64,000 nt of DNA, from contig NC_072450.1 of NCBI RefSeq assembly GCF_027596085.1, positions 31,649,676 through 31,713,675 on the forward strand, read 5' to 3'. The stretch comes from Anoplopoma fimbria. Its lineage: Eukaryota > Chordata > Actinopteri > Perciformes > Anoplopomatidae. Below, one piece after another: positions 25,301-38,225 of this stretch. Numbering within the stretch: the first letter of the stretch is position 1; the number at the start of each line of letters is the position of its first letter. The notes under the pieces are model-generated. The model did not search any database, had not been told where the DNA came from, and was given only the letters and a program-made list of their open reading frames with translations. The position numbers and the translations under genes are program-made.

Positions 25301-28300
25301 ACTTGTGTCTGTCTTTGCTTTTGTTGTCTCTCTTTGCACCGGACTTCTTTGTGCCATTTATGTTTTGTAACGTTACAGTGAGTGGAGCTCTCCAGGCCAC
25401 TGCACTTTATCTTCTCTTTATCTGTTTTCTAGCCCACAACTTGTTCAACAAAAATGACATGGCCTACAACAGCAGCTGCTAGATAGCGGACATAGTGGAG
25501 CATTTAGCAGCAGAATAACTTATTTTTGTTTGATGAAAAGAAGCATTCAAAAAAAGATCTAAAAGAGGAGTGAAAGTTGGACTTCTATTAGTCAACCTAA
25601 CTGCTAGAAGTCCAAATGTTATAAAAAAAAGGTTTTCAGTTTGTTCGACTGCCCCCGTGAAAGTGCTCTGAAAGAATCAATGAATGCAGCTTTAAAATCA
25701 TGGCTGTTTTCCCCTGTTACTAAAAAGTTGACATTTTGGAAATGCATTGCTTTCCTCCTTGTCAAACAGCACCACAAAGTAAGAGCCTGCCAAGCACATC
25801 GGTCACAGAATCTCTACTGACTCAAATCAAACTGGATTGTGACTGGCCATCTCTCCCCCAGCACAAACACCAACACTCTGCTATTCCGCCTCCTCTCGCT
25901 GTTGCGCTGCATTGGAGAGACAATCCGCCAAACAATTAGAACGGTAGTCACCTCTATTCTCAGCCATTCAGGAAAATGAAAGTCAGAGAAAAGTCACGGA
26001 AAGCCACACGTCTTATCCGACTAGCCCTTTTAAAGGAAGAACAAAAGGTCTTTCTCCTTCATTTCCCATTAACCTCTATGCTCCTCCGCACACAGGAAAC
26101 ACGCCGACCTCGGCGGCCCATGTCACATATCTCATCCGGCTGCTGGGACCGCTTCCTATGGGGGATGGTGACATTAAATGAGGGCTGGGGTTCTATCTTG
26201 CTGTGGTCCTTGGCAGATAAAAAGTGGGTGTTGATATTTGTCCCCGGTCTCACTGATATGCCGAGGACGCACTCCTGATAAGCCAAGAGCTGGGAAGACA
26301 TTGATGAAGTCTGGAGTGGAACTGACAAGCCCTGTAAGTGGATAACATCGTCACCAGAACCAGCCCGTTATGGTCTGGATTAGATTCCTAGATATTTCGA
26401 CGCAGGTGGCTTCTCGCGAGGCAGAAGTGCATCAGCACACTCAGCAAAACTCGAGACCAGACGGAATGTGTTGCATCTCTTAGCGCGTGCAATAATTACA
26501 TGGTAATGCTTCCCAGTTTCACACGGTGGTGGTGGTGGAGGGGGATTGGGGGGGGATCGCTCATACGCAGCAGATATCCCCAACATCGGTTTATTTTCTA
26601 CTCCCTTTTCCTGTGGACTTTGTTATTTATCCACTCCACAGCACACTTCCAGTAATCCACTGGGGCCTGCACAAATCCTCATCTCAACGCGATAAGAGAT
26701 GAAACACCACTGTAAAGAAAAAAAAACCGGTTTATTTATGAATATGAAGGCGAGAGAGACGAACAACCTTTTGTTTGTCCGTCCGGAGCGCCACGTTCTT
26801 CCCATAATGCCGCGGCACATGAAAACTTAACTAGAGGGAAAACTTGTCGCAGGAAAGAAAAAAAGCTTTTTCGAGCGAACGAACTGAGCTCTTTTCGCAA
26901 ATGTTTAATTAATCAGTAGTGACAAAAGGGAACAACAATCAACAAAGAGATGCCGATTTCCATTTCTTATGCATTATTCCCGCCGGCGGATCGCAGAGTG
27001 CTGTCAACCACCACTTCCCTCTCTAACCCGTCACCGTGGCTGTCCCTGAGCTGCACCGGCAAAACCCTTGGAGAGCTACAAGAGTCGAGATCCAAAACAA
27101 TGAGCATCGGGGATCAAGGAACAGAGTTCAGACAACAACGGTTCACTGTTATTCTGTGTTTACACAGATTCTTTTGCACTATGTTTTGTACCTTTTTGCA
27201 GCAGCAGTGGCGGCAGCAACAACAGCGGCTAATAAAAGCCACGATCACGTGGAGCTGAGAGCTGAGAGCTAAATCGCGGTCGCCCAAAAGCACCGACGTA
27301 AAGGCTGCAAACCCACAGATGGGATCTACTAAAGAGATTCCCCTACATACCTAGCACCATCTGCCCCAGCGTGTTATGTCAGCTTTGTGACAGGTAACAA
27401 GTGGACGCTGGATGAGGAAAAAAAAGCACAATAACAAGCGCAAACCCGCACAACAACAGACCTCGGCACCCCTGTGCTGAACTCCTCCAATGTCAAAAAC
27501 AGGCATAAAGACACACTCTGATCTGCTTCCTGCTACTGATGGAAACAAGACTCCTGCTGCTCTGGGGTCAGCGGCGAGTCTCCCCTGAAGAACAAGAAAA
27601 AACACTGTGTACTGATCCGCTTACAAGCTTCTGCCAATCCTAGATGAGCTATACATCTGAATTATGTGATCATCATGCAGTGGTCATTTAAATGCACGGA
27701 TAGAATAAGAATGTGAATATATGAATATATTAGCATACAACGAAATGGAAAGTGTTTGCTGCGGGTGTTGTGCCAGTTTGTCGGGGACTGAGGGGAGGTA
27801 GCTCGTGGCAATTAGCATCAGTCAGTGTTGACAAGCTAAGAGAGGGTGTAAATGCAAAGCCTTTATGCTTTTATTTTGCTTCTTCCACTTCATCTGTGAT
27901 TATACTAAAACGCTTGAATCCTGAATTAAAAAAGTATCCGCGTGCAGAGACTTTTCTACGGTGAGGTTTGTTAAGCCTCGCTGCTTTACTGTGCTAAGAA
28001 AGTGGGGGGGGAAAAGCCTTTGATACAAAATAAAGTGCTCCACTGCAGTGCTTTCTGCTCCCAGTTCATTTTTTCTTTACATATTACATTCTGAACTTTC
28101 TAAGCTTTCCATAAATATTTGATCACACTGATCACCATGCTATACCACAAAACTGACTGCCGCAGGAAAATGTTGAAGAATGCAATACACATTCCAAGTT
28201 TTCCCAAATGCACCACATAGTATAGAGTGGCCCTTGACCTATGCAAAGTGAGAATAGCTTTTCTTTTTTGATGCCTGCCATAAATGCAAGAGCTGTGTCT

Positions 28301-28675
28301 ACATATGTTGATGTATCCATGGCAAATCTGAAATGTGCTTTTTCAGCTTCTGTAGGAGTTTGTATACATATATTATCTTTGCATTTCGCTGGTCGGACTT
28401 GTTTGTGAGTGGGCTGTTTTGTACAGGATATAACACAATAGCATTGGGCGGCCTAGCACTGAGCTATGGGTGACTAGTGATTTATCATATTTTCATTTGC
28501 CAAGATACTCATAGCAAGCGGGCATGTAAATAGGCATACTCATTTCCCTCTTGTTCCCGTCCACTCATTATTTTTTATGCAACAGCCCATTAGAGATCAG
28601 CCGTGTTGGAAATCTCACACAGTGATTAGGCTGCTGTGTGCGGTGCACACCAGAACAGAAGCTAGTCTATTGTTG
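25301..28675. other. Intron immediately downstream of the cadherin exon
   Basis: It contains short GGT repeats (about 26527-26538) and a glutamine-like CAG/CAA patch (27196-27228). No second exon or element is recognised. Confidence 0.5.
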
Positions 28676-28681
28676 ACTCAC
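28676..28681 (-). other. 5' splice site (donor) of the cadherin exon
   Basis: On the minus strand the exon ends GCTGTTG and the intron opens with gtgagt, a consensus donor. The junction splits a Gly codon after its first base, which is consistent with the VG-T(S/T)V junction between cadherin EC2 exons as I remember the family. Confidence 0.88.
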
Positions 28682-28976
28682 CAACAGCAGACATTTCTGG
28701 AACAGAGGCTCGGTAAGGGCCCTCGTTGAACTGCGGCGGATTGTCGTTAATGTCCTGGACTTTGATGATGAACTCGGACGGCGGCTCCAGGGGCTCGTCC
28801 GTGTCGGCGTTGACGACCTGGGCCGTCAGCGTGTACTCAGCCTTCTCCTCGCGGTCCAGCCTCTTCATGGCGTGGATGTCGCCCGTCAGCTCGTTGATGG
28901 CGAAGATGGTGCCGGCGCCCTCGCCCGCCAGGACGTACTTGATGTTCTTGCCGCCCACATCTAAGTCTGTGTGTAG
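28682..28976 (-). CDS. cdh8: Internal exon of a type II classical cadherin (end of EC1 into EC2), probably cadherin-8
   Basis: Classical cadherins are calcium-dependent cell-adhesion receptors of the plasma membrane, and EC1 makes the adhesive contact. The exon encodes 98 codons plus the first base of a Gly codon (in phase 0, out phase 1). Visible motifs are GEGAGTIF (residues 18-25), TGDIHA (31-36), the calcium-binding LDRE (40-43), [11 protein letters not shown] (63-73), the calcium-binding linker DINDNPP (75-81) and VPEMS (92-96). These are type II cadherin signatures; the LEPPSEF form fits cadherin-8, -11 and -24 rather than -6, -7, -10, -12 or -18. LHTDLD at the start and [16 protein letters not shown] match my memory of cadherin-8 best, but ADTDEP and NEGPYRAS differ, so a fish duplicate or close paralogue is possible. 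Acceptor and donor are canonical. The exon is clearly more GC-rich than its flanks. The open frame extends past both splice sites, but the exon ends at them. The other exons, including those for the signal peptide, Trp2/Trp4, membrane span and catenin-binding tail, are not seen here. Confidence 0.93.
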
Positions 28977-28999
28977 CTGCAATTAAGAGGAAAAAGAAA
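28977..28999 (-). other. 3' splice site (acceptor) of the cadherin exon
   Basis: Read on the minus strand, a pyrimidine-rich tract (cttttttcctcttaattg order, about 28981-28999) runs into CAG just before the exon's CTA CAC codons. The AG is at 28977-28978. It joins phase 0 to the upstream exon. Confidence 0.85.
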
Positions 29000-31900
29000 A
29001 GTTAAAAGGTGGAGCAGAGCCCCGACTTTTGGTCCCCCCCGTGTAAACAGAGTTTGGAGGGGGGCTTAATGAACGTGAGTTGATGTGCTCAGCAGATTCT
29101 AGACGTTCTCAGCATGTAAATGCAGATAAGTGTACAGAATGGCTGTAATGTGTTGTTTTTTTTCTGCCCCGCTTTTGCGGCAACTTGTGCAGCAGGGATA
29201 CTAAACGCGGCTCAACATAGCCTACACTTTGCTAAATGAGGCCCGCTGGGGGCAATGACTTTATAAGTAGCACGGGAAATGGACCTTAGCCTACATTGTT
29301 CCTCATTATACATCGCAAATACATCATACAAACACACATTGTAGGGGGATATTGCTCCCTGCAGTCTGAAATCCACAGAACGAAGAAGCGAGAAGTGCTT
29401 TGAATGTGCATTTCACAACGCGGCAAGGGCAGAAAAGTATCAGAATCCATAAAAGATTAAAGAGGGAAGCTCTGCACACGGTGATTCATGCTCACCAATA
29501 GCTAGCCCCAAAGTTACTGGACAATGCTGCCTGTTCCTCATTACTTTTGTAATTACAGTTTCATTAGTTCACCAAAGCTGCATTACGTGCTAGGCTGAGT
29601 GGTTGGCTCCCAATCGCTGCATGGGCTGAGTATAACTAATGAGTCTGACAATGCTACATAAGGCGGTTAAAACATCTGTGGATGGAAGAAAAGGCGGAAA
29701 AAAATGATTGTAGGTTAAAGAAGGTGAATCTGAAGAGCAGCGGATACAATGGTGTCGGACGAAAGAGGTCAGAGAAAAAAGATAAACCCCATGTGGGGCT
29801 TTGACGTGAGAGAAGCAGGGAATTTTGCTTTAATGCACATGAACAGAAAGAACACTTCTTTTAGCGTAAGTCACCTTTCAAATAAGCCTCTTGATCCCCA
29901 AGGTGAGTGACTTTCAGGGGGGAGGAGAGAGGCAGCGGGCAGACCTTTTTTTTTTTTTTTTTTTTTTACAAATCCAGCAATGTTTCAGTGTTATTGGGAC
30001 ACGGCTGGCAGCCTTCTTCTTTTCAGTTTGTAGTTTTTCGTTAATATGCATGCTTCTCAAAAAACACACAGTAGCCGCTGCGCACACACACACACACACA
30101 ACTGAGCACACACACACACACAACTGAGCACACAGGCACGCATCGAAACATCTGTATTCAGCAGCTTTAATTTCATTTCCTGCCACAGCGTTTCAACAGA
30201 GGATCCTGTGGGAGCGTGGTTAGGGTGCACAATAGCGAGGTAAAAAACTGCCGGGGAAAATCCCGACCTCTAAACCCCCCCCCCCCCCCCCCTCCGTCTC
30301 CTCCACCACCCCCGCAATGTTTTTATAAGCCGGCTTTTATGCATATACTGTCTCGGAGGTGTTGTTTGCAGACACTGACAAAGCACATTCACTTAAATTG
30401 TCACACCTTGCACTTTTGTTTTCCTAATTGTGCCATCATTTCACATGAATGATGTAGCTCATTAACACAAATGCTTCGCAACATCCTGCACACTGAGAAA
30501 CTGTTTAAATGAGCTCAAATTAATGATGGTCTGTCATTGGGTTTTTTTCCTATCCTATGTCTGACTTCTTGCAGCATATATGGCTGCACTTTTCCCTCAC
30601 AGGGCAGCAAATTGACTATTTTAGAATGCATATTGTTCTTGGTTGCGTCATATATCCTGAATATTTTTAGCGACCCATTAACAGTTAATTGCTTGTATCA
30701 TTGACACTTTAGACGCCATTTCTTCACTTGACATTAATGCTGTGATGGCACTCGTATACCAACATTTGCACAATCATTTTTGAAAATATAGTATAAGTTC
30801 AACCAGGTAAAGTTTGAACGACTCCACTTCCATGGCAACTGTGCAAACTCCGTCTGCTGATGTTGACCGTGGGACATACACGACCTTGACATTGTTTTAT
30901 CATCTGCGGTTTTCTAACTCAAGAGTCCGTCTACACTAAACTATTGAGCGTGCACTTTTTGATATGAAATGGAATTGAGGTTTGAATTGTTAGTTTGGTG
31001 ATTATTTGGCATCATGTTTGTGATATCATCTTTAACATGTGTTGGCCATGGAGATGTATGCATCTGAAGGGGTGGCTTTGTTGCAGAAAAATAATCTAAA
31101 TAAAAGCCCATGTTTTTACCACGGTTGAAATTCTTTGTTTTTTTTAGTATGAATTAATATGTGTATTTGGTTATTTTGTTGCATCATAATCAGGTTGGGT
31201 GCTAAGGCCTTTACGCCTAGGGATGTGACAACTAAACAACATGCAACTCGCCTGCCAATATTTCATCAAAACTATTCTTGAACACTGTTCATGCAAATGT
31301 GCAAAAGTTGCAATAGTTTTATATTACGATAAAATGTTTGAATAGGTTCTCGCAGGCAGAGGACAAATTCTATTGATCGATCCTATTGACCCAGAGCAGC
31401 GTCTGTCGGTCTGACTTTTTTTTGAGTTTCCTTTTAGCAAAATACTGAGTTTGAGTTCCCTCTAGTAGAAAGTTATCCATGGCAACTACCGATGTCTTTT
31501 TGTGAAAGGAGTGGATCTGGTATGAACCTCCTTTGTCAAGGTTGAAAGAAGTAATAAACTTTGCCGTCTTCGTTCGAACTTTGAGCCTCCTTGTTTAAGT
31601 CTGTTCTGCACATTGGGATTGGTTGATCCGTTTATTCACAATGCGAAAGCTCAGTAAAATTGTATGTGAAATATTTGCGTTCTATACTTTTGACAAAAAC
31701 AACATTAATAGCATGAAAAAAACCACTCCCCATGGGATAGGGTTAGAGAAGCTGTTACTGGTATCCACTGATATCCACACATCATGGTTTGGTCATTGGC
31801 TCAGTGACTTGTTCAACTATAACACCAAGGTGGAGGGCCATTTGCAGGGATGTATGGGCCTGAAATTCAGCCTGGGACTTTGAGATGATGAGGCCTTTAA

Positions 31901-33789
31901 TGAGCGTACGAGAACCCAAAAACTTTAGTTTGTTGTAGCATGTATAAGCATGTCACCACTGCACTGAATCAAACCACAGCCAGATTTAAACTAAAACAAA
32001 GATAAGTCCAAATTGGAGGGACCACTCATACCCTTCCTCAATATTAAAAGTATTACATTGGCCCATTCTGACAGGCAGCGTTTCATACTGTGCTACCGGC
32101 CAAAGCCATCGCTGAGGCCCAGGAACTGAAAAATGAAAACTCTATGACCACCAGCTGGTTCAGCCTGGAATGAATCGACCTTTCAGGAGTCTTCCCCCAA
32201 CCCCCCAATGGCCAGTCGCCCCTGGTCGTGTACCAGCCAAGCACTGTGGCTACAAGATTAAAAACAACACTAATACACATCTACCACACAACGTGCTTAC
32301 CGGCCTTCACTTTTCAATTTTAGAGGATCGATTCGTCAACATTTAACATTTCAATTGAGTTACCACTTTGTACAGCTGTCTAGGTAGCACAAGCCAAGTT
32401 AACAAAAATTACGGATGGATGACTAAGTCCTCTACTTTACAAAAAAAAATGGCACACTGTGTGCTTTCTTTTGAGAAAAAAAAAAAGTCATGCAATCAAT
32501 CATCGCTTTGCCAGAAACTGCCACTTTAACACTGCATTCCCTGAAAGTTGAGCCGAGCCGGCTGGAACCAGCGGCAGTTCTCAACGCTGATGTCTCCTTT
32601 TAAAACGCCTCGGTCGCCCACTTTGTAGACAGCCTTCGCACTGGAGTGCACAAACGGTCATCAAACAGTACAATTACTGAAAGGGGTTGGGGGGTCTGTC
32701 ACAGGTCCCTGTCATTAACTGAGTTGCCTGGGCAACTAAAAACAGCACCAAGAATCAGTGACATTGACTTTGGCATTCAGGGAAACAAGCAGCAAACTGA
32801 TGAGTTTGTGTGTGCTACGATGCAGTCTGGAGTCACAAAACACCAACACAGTATACCGAGCTCAGCTTTTTTGACACATAGATCATTGCCCTGTCCGTGT
32901 TTACTCTGCATTTGAGTAGTACCGGTGGCAATAGAGGCGTAAGCAGGCTGCGCTGTGCATTTATAGAAAACCTTTATATTCCTTAAAAAATACTGCAATG
33001 CACTCCAGACGTCATGTGTCCAGTTTCTTTCTGCTTGTTACTAAAGGACACAGGATGATTGCTTCACTGTATGAATGTGAACAGAATGTATCATAAAAGA
33101 GAAATATGCCATTTGTTTGAATACGGACTGTGGAAGTTATTATAGCCATTTTTCCTTTACCCGCTGTACTCTGATGAAAAGACAGACATCCATATATATG
33201 TGTTGTGAAGCTGATCACGGAGCGATGAAGAAAGCCTTGGCTGACAGAAGAAAAGATCTTGTGGCAGTGCTTTACAGGACTCTCTGCTTCGTGCACACTC
33301 ATGCACACCTCCATTTGCCAAACCACAGCTCCCAATCAGGGGCTGCAAGGGACTGCTTATCCTGTCAGCGGAGGAGGAAATATGCCAGTCCCCGATGAAG
33401 ATGAGCTTTTTAAGGCAATCACTTGAACAATCACTGTGTCCTAATGAGGAAGAGCCTTAACCCCCCCACCCCCGCCTCAGGCCTGGGTTTCACATACTTT
33501 AGTGTAGCCCTTCAGAGGGAACTAATGATTTTGCTCCCTGTCAGGGCAAATCGTAGATAGGACAAGTGTTCCTCCTATGTTTGTAGCAGTGGGACTGCAG
33601 GAGGCGAGGGAGACTACAGCGGGGAGTGAGGGGGAGGAGAGGCTGTCACTGTGATGCTGCTTGTCAGCTTCTGTCTGCTGGAACAGACTGCACTCCCTAC
33701 GTAGGACTGCCTTATCCAAATTCTTCTTCTGGTTCTTTTGCTAAATTGAATCTGAGAATAAAACAGTTACACACATAAAATATACTATT
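29000..33789. other. Intronic stretch with homopolymers and a tandem CA unit
   Basis: It holds a T run at 29946-29967, two tandem copies of (CA)n plus 'actgagca' (about 30080-30133), and a C run at 30275-30292. From 30300 to 33780 I see no element or gene. Confidence 0.55.
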
Positions 33790-35011
33790 TATCAGTAATA
33801 GAACTCAGGTCCTTTACATGAGTAACAATGTAAAAAATAAATGGTCCAGAGGAACAGAAGTATTATCAGCAGAATGTACTTAACACGTCAAAAGTAAAAA
33901 GTACAAGAAAAAAGTATTTTTACTAGTACAAGAAAAAATGCCCCTGCGACTAATGTGTTGTTATATATGGCATTAATAGACTGTGGAAATCAGATGCAAC
34001 AATGTGATATTGTACTGCTAGCTGGTTTAGTTGTAGCTTTGTGGTTGTGAATATTTAATGGATACAGTTGGGGAGTTCAGTCCAGCGGGTCCCGACCAAG
34101 GGGTCATACAAAGAGTCATGATTCAAATCTAAAGAATCAGAGGTCATGTTTGGGGTTGGAAAGAAAAAGAAAAAAAAAAATCTTTGCTTTTGTTGTGAAA
34201 TATAGTAAAAAAATATTAAGGTAGTTTGAGCTTCAAACCCTTATCTGAGAAGTTTGGAGGGGAAATGTCTTCAGTGGAACTGATAAGAACTAATACACAT
34301 CTGAAACATGTGACAAGGGTCCCCACCTACACACTGCTCTGTGTAAGCCTTCTCATGTCCAAAAGGATAGAGACTTGGGTCATTAAGAAAACATTAAATT
34401 CAACCTTTTGTAAATTATTCCTCATTTGTTGTGCGCTCTTCTACCAATGTCCAGGAACATGTTTCAACTTACGGCCGTTACATGAAAAACGTCCTTCTTA
34501 ACAGTAAAGAACTTGGTTAGGTTTAAGCAAATACATAAGTGGCTTTTTATTGTACAGAAGTTACTTGACAAATAAGGCAACATTCAGATTAAAATAACAA
34601 CGAAAGTGACTTTACTTAAGTACAGAATATACGTGACAAGGATAATCAAACGGGACACAAACAGCGGTCCCCTGGGTGAAAGGCTGGTGTTTTTGGGCCC
34701 GCAAATCCATCGACCTCCTCCATTTCACAGAGTTTGTCACTCTTATACTTCTGGTTTAACGTCATGTTGATAACATACAAACTGATTTCAAGAGGTTATA
34801 TGAGTTACAGTGCATTACGCTTTGTAGGTAGAGCTACAAACAGTGAATGAGAACAGCTTGAACTAGTCAGATAAATGTGGTGAAGTAAAATGTACACTGT
34901 TGCCCTCAGAATTGTAGTGGAGTAGTTGTGTAAAATAACATAATATGAAAATACTCAAGTATTGCACAAATTTGTAGTTCAGTGCAGTACTTCGGTTACT
35001 TTCCACCACTA
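33790..35011 (+). mobile_element. hAT-like 'AAGTAC' teleost element, nearly full length
   Basis: Ordered landmarks of a very common fish nonautonomous element are present: 'actcaggtcctttacatgag', 'agtattatcagcagaatgta', 'gtcaaaagtaaaaagtac', then 'agaattgtagtggagtagt', 'gaaaatactcaagtattgca', and the terminal 'ggttactttccaccact'. The middle (about 34070-34700) does not match my memory of the family and may be a further insertion. There is no transposase frame. Confidence 0.65.
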
Positions 35012-37839
35012 TTTAGTAGCACGTGATGTGATTTATTGTAGCAAAAGATGCAAACTGACAAAGGCGTGGAGCAGAATGAAAATGTGCTGTATAATGCATC
35101 ACTGTGTTGACTCTGAATGTCATGTTTGGGGAAACCCCGATGCCGTGAAGACGACATACTTGTGTAACCGAGGTTATATGTCCAGACCCGGTGATTGCCC
35201 TGGAAAATGTCATGTTACCCATTAAATATGTAGTAGATGCATGTTGTTGTGTAAAATGTATGGGAACCCCAAGGCTGCGTGGACTAGTTTACATAGCACC
35301 TTTTGTAACAGCCAGATGTTGACCTTTTTTTCTATTCAGTTCAGTCTCTTATTATGACCCAGTTCTCCTCATCTGGTCGATGTGACCCAGCCTCACGGAA
35401 CAAATCCAAAGAATTCATTCAACAGGGCCTCGTATTGCAATGAGGGATCAACAGGGGGTAATTCATTGCCAAAATGGTAAAATTAGAGCTACCTTTTTTT
35501 CTCCCATCTGTACGCCCTAAGGCAACTGGAGCCTAATAGTTACTCCAGATAGATTCTACTCAAACATGTCTGGAAATGAATTGTGGCTTCCTCCCATTTG
35601 TCGGATTTTTGACTCGTGTTAATTACACCTACATGAATAATCTGTAATTCTAAATATTGCAATAACATTTTGAATGTAACGAACAGATGGCGCAATGCAT
35701 GATATATGACACACTTAGCTATTCTTGGGAACATTTTCCCTCCAGTCTGTCTTGTGGCACGTAGCGTTTTATCAAAGTTCCCTTCTGGTGTGAACCACGG
35801 CAGACTTCACTGGAGGGAGACCATACAGTGAACGTACGCGGTGCTGAAACATTGCGAATCCAAAGTTTCATTGAGAATTACTGTAATTGTAGGCTCCTCA
35901 ATTTTTCACAACAAAGGAGGCCGTATGACATAAAGGCTGAAATATCTATAGGATTCATACATTTTTGCTTCTGTTGAACAAATAAAGATTTTTCTTTGTG
36001 AGAGTAACTCTGGAAAGGCTGGTTATCTATTGTTGTTCCATTGTCATGGAGCATCTGTTACAATAATCAATATTGCTCTTCTGAGAGGTCAAATACGGTA
36101 TTCATGGAGGCCAAAAAGAGTAAGGAGTACGTTGCATGTTTTCCTGTTCATCTATAATCACTGAAGACACTATTTCTTTACTGAGACAATGGGAATGAGA
36201 TGGTGTCATGACCCACAGCAAAGGTGACAGTTTGTAATTGAAGCCAGCTCGACTCACAAAAGATACAGTAATTACAATCAGTAGAGAGACTCCCAGTGCT
36301 ATACCTCCTCCACAGCCCTTTATTATTATTTATTGAACAGAGGACTGAATCAACAGCAAGTTTTCGCCTTCCACTTTCATTCTGTTTTATTTTCCTCTCG
36401 GACAATCGTAAATTAATGAGACTGACAAAAACACGCGACAATTCGTGTTCCCGATTTGTGTGCAATCTGTACCAAGGTCAATCAGGGCTAATGTGTTCCG
36501 TGTCCATCCGTGCACTTTGAGCAATGGCACACGTGTTGCATTCACTGCCGGCGGGGCATTATTGCTTCTGGAGAATAAGTCAAAGTCAAAGCAGCTACCT
36601 TGAGTACAAGGGGGCAACACAATTAGATTTAGCCACCCATGAAAAGCCTTTTGTTTGTGAGTATGGATGCATGGGAGGATGCATTTTAATCATAGCAGGG
36701 TACATTGTCACCACAGAGAGATAGAATGGGAAAGAGAAAAAAAAACAAAAAAAAACAACTCTGCATAATGCAGCCGAGCTCTCGGCTACAGCAGCTCTCA
36801 CTTCCAGAATGACCTATCGCATATGCAAGCAATCTTCGGTATAGATTTTTACCGCCTGCTCATTACAGCCTGTTGTTACAACAAGAGAGTATTAGACAAT
36901 CAGTCTGTTCATTGGTGTGTGCCCGATCCGACCCTCGCTGCCAGAAAACAAAACTTCTGGTAAAGCATTTGCCCTGTTCTCGGCAGCTCGGCATGGTTCC
37001 TGCAAAGAGAGCTCTGCAGACAGAATGAAGCCCTTTATTTGGGCGAAAAACAATAAATACATTTGAAAAGAGAAAGAAATATTCCAAACAATAAAAAGAC
37101 AGAAGCGTGAAAAAGTGTAAATGAGCTCGACTGCGGAGGCTGCTGCGCACACGCTGAGCGTTAAATAGAGGGAGATTTTTTAGCATTAACCTCGACTACT
37201 GTCATTACCCTACCTGTGGGCCCGAAACTCATCGGTATACACAGCATGCTGGAGGCGGGTGGGTGTGGAGGGGTGCAAAGCAAAACAAGCTTAATCAAGG
37301 AGCACAACAGTTTTCTCTTTCTTCAGCGTGGCTGACCTAATCAAATCAGGGAATGAGATTGATTTCACGAGGTGCAGATGGATCCCGTAGCAAGTCTAAT
37401 TCAATGTGCCGGCTCTCCACTATGATGTGTGTTTTCTCGGTCCAGATGGTGCTGCTCGGGTTTGTAATTCATATTTCAACGTTTTACTCACCTCCCCCCC
37501 CACCCGTCTCCCCTCAACTCCCTTCTTTCACAGGCTTTTTTTCTCCCTCTCGCTGTTCATAACTTAACCACGGAGTAAACGAGGGTGGATGTAGATGTAG
37601 AAAGTATCACAAGCTCATCTGTCAAACATGCGATCCTGTGATCTTGTTAAATGTCACAAACAGCACACGCAGAATGGTGAGTTTCATGGTGGAAGGTGTT
37701 CATGTTTCGGAAAGTAAAGCGGAAAAGGAGTTTTAGCAAGTAGAACATATCAGGGAGGATATCAGGGAGGGTGTTAGGTGGGTGAGGAGGTCAGAACAGG
37801 TGGAGAAATTGTATTTTTTATTTGACTAAAGGTAGGGAA
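35012..37839. other. Intronic stretch, nothing recognised
   Basis: Unique-looking, AT-moderate sequence with short A runs (36740-36755). No supported gene. Confidence 0.5.
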
Positions 37840-38225
37840 GTCTAAGAATTGTACTCAGGCTTTTGGAGTATGTACATGTATGCTGTGCAGTGGTTCATAA
37901 ATGACATCAGATGTTGTATCAGATGTTTTATTAATATCTCCATTAAGATAATAAGGTTTAACAATGCTCCGTTACAAGTAAAAGTCCTGCACTTCAAATT
38001 GTGTTTAAATAAAAGCAGGGCGGTATCATCAACAATATGTTTTTTAAGTATAGATAGTAAATGTACTCATCAGGCAGGGTGGCCCTTTTTCAAAATAAGT
38101 ACATAAGACATAAGTATGTTTGTCATTTTAACTACTTTTTGGTTTCTTTTATAGAAAGTTGATTTGTATTATCCACTGCTTTTAATAAAAGGGAGTAAAA
38201 AAGTACAATATACTGAGTTACTTTA
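37840..38225 (+). mobile_element. hAT-like 'AAGTAC' element, degraded copy
   Basis: 'gttacaagtaaaagtcctgc' (37971 on), 'gcggtatcatcaacaatatg', 'aaatgtactcatcaggcagg', 'gtggcccttttt' and 'gagtaaaaaagtacaatat' follow the same order as the copy at 33790, with deletions between them. Confidence 0.55.

Noticed and set aside
27152..27272. CAG/CAA-rich patch that could encode polyglutamine
   Set aside because: The run is short and broken, and the frames have no neighbouring domain or splice signals.
28726..28986. Plus-strand 86-codon open frame opposite the cadherin exon
   Set aside because: It is the antisense shadow of the real exon, explained by the GC-rich codon use on the minus strand.
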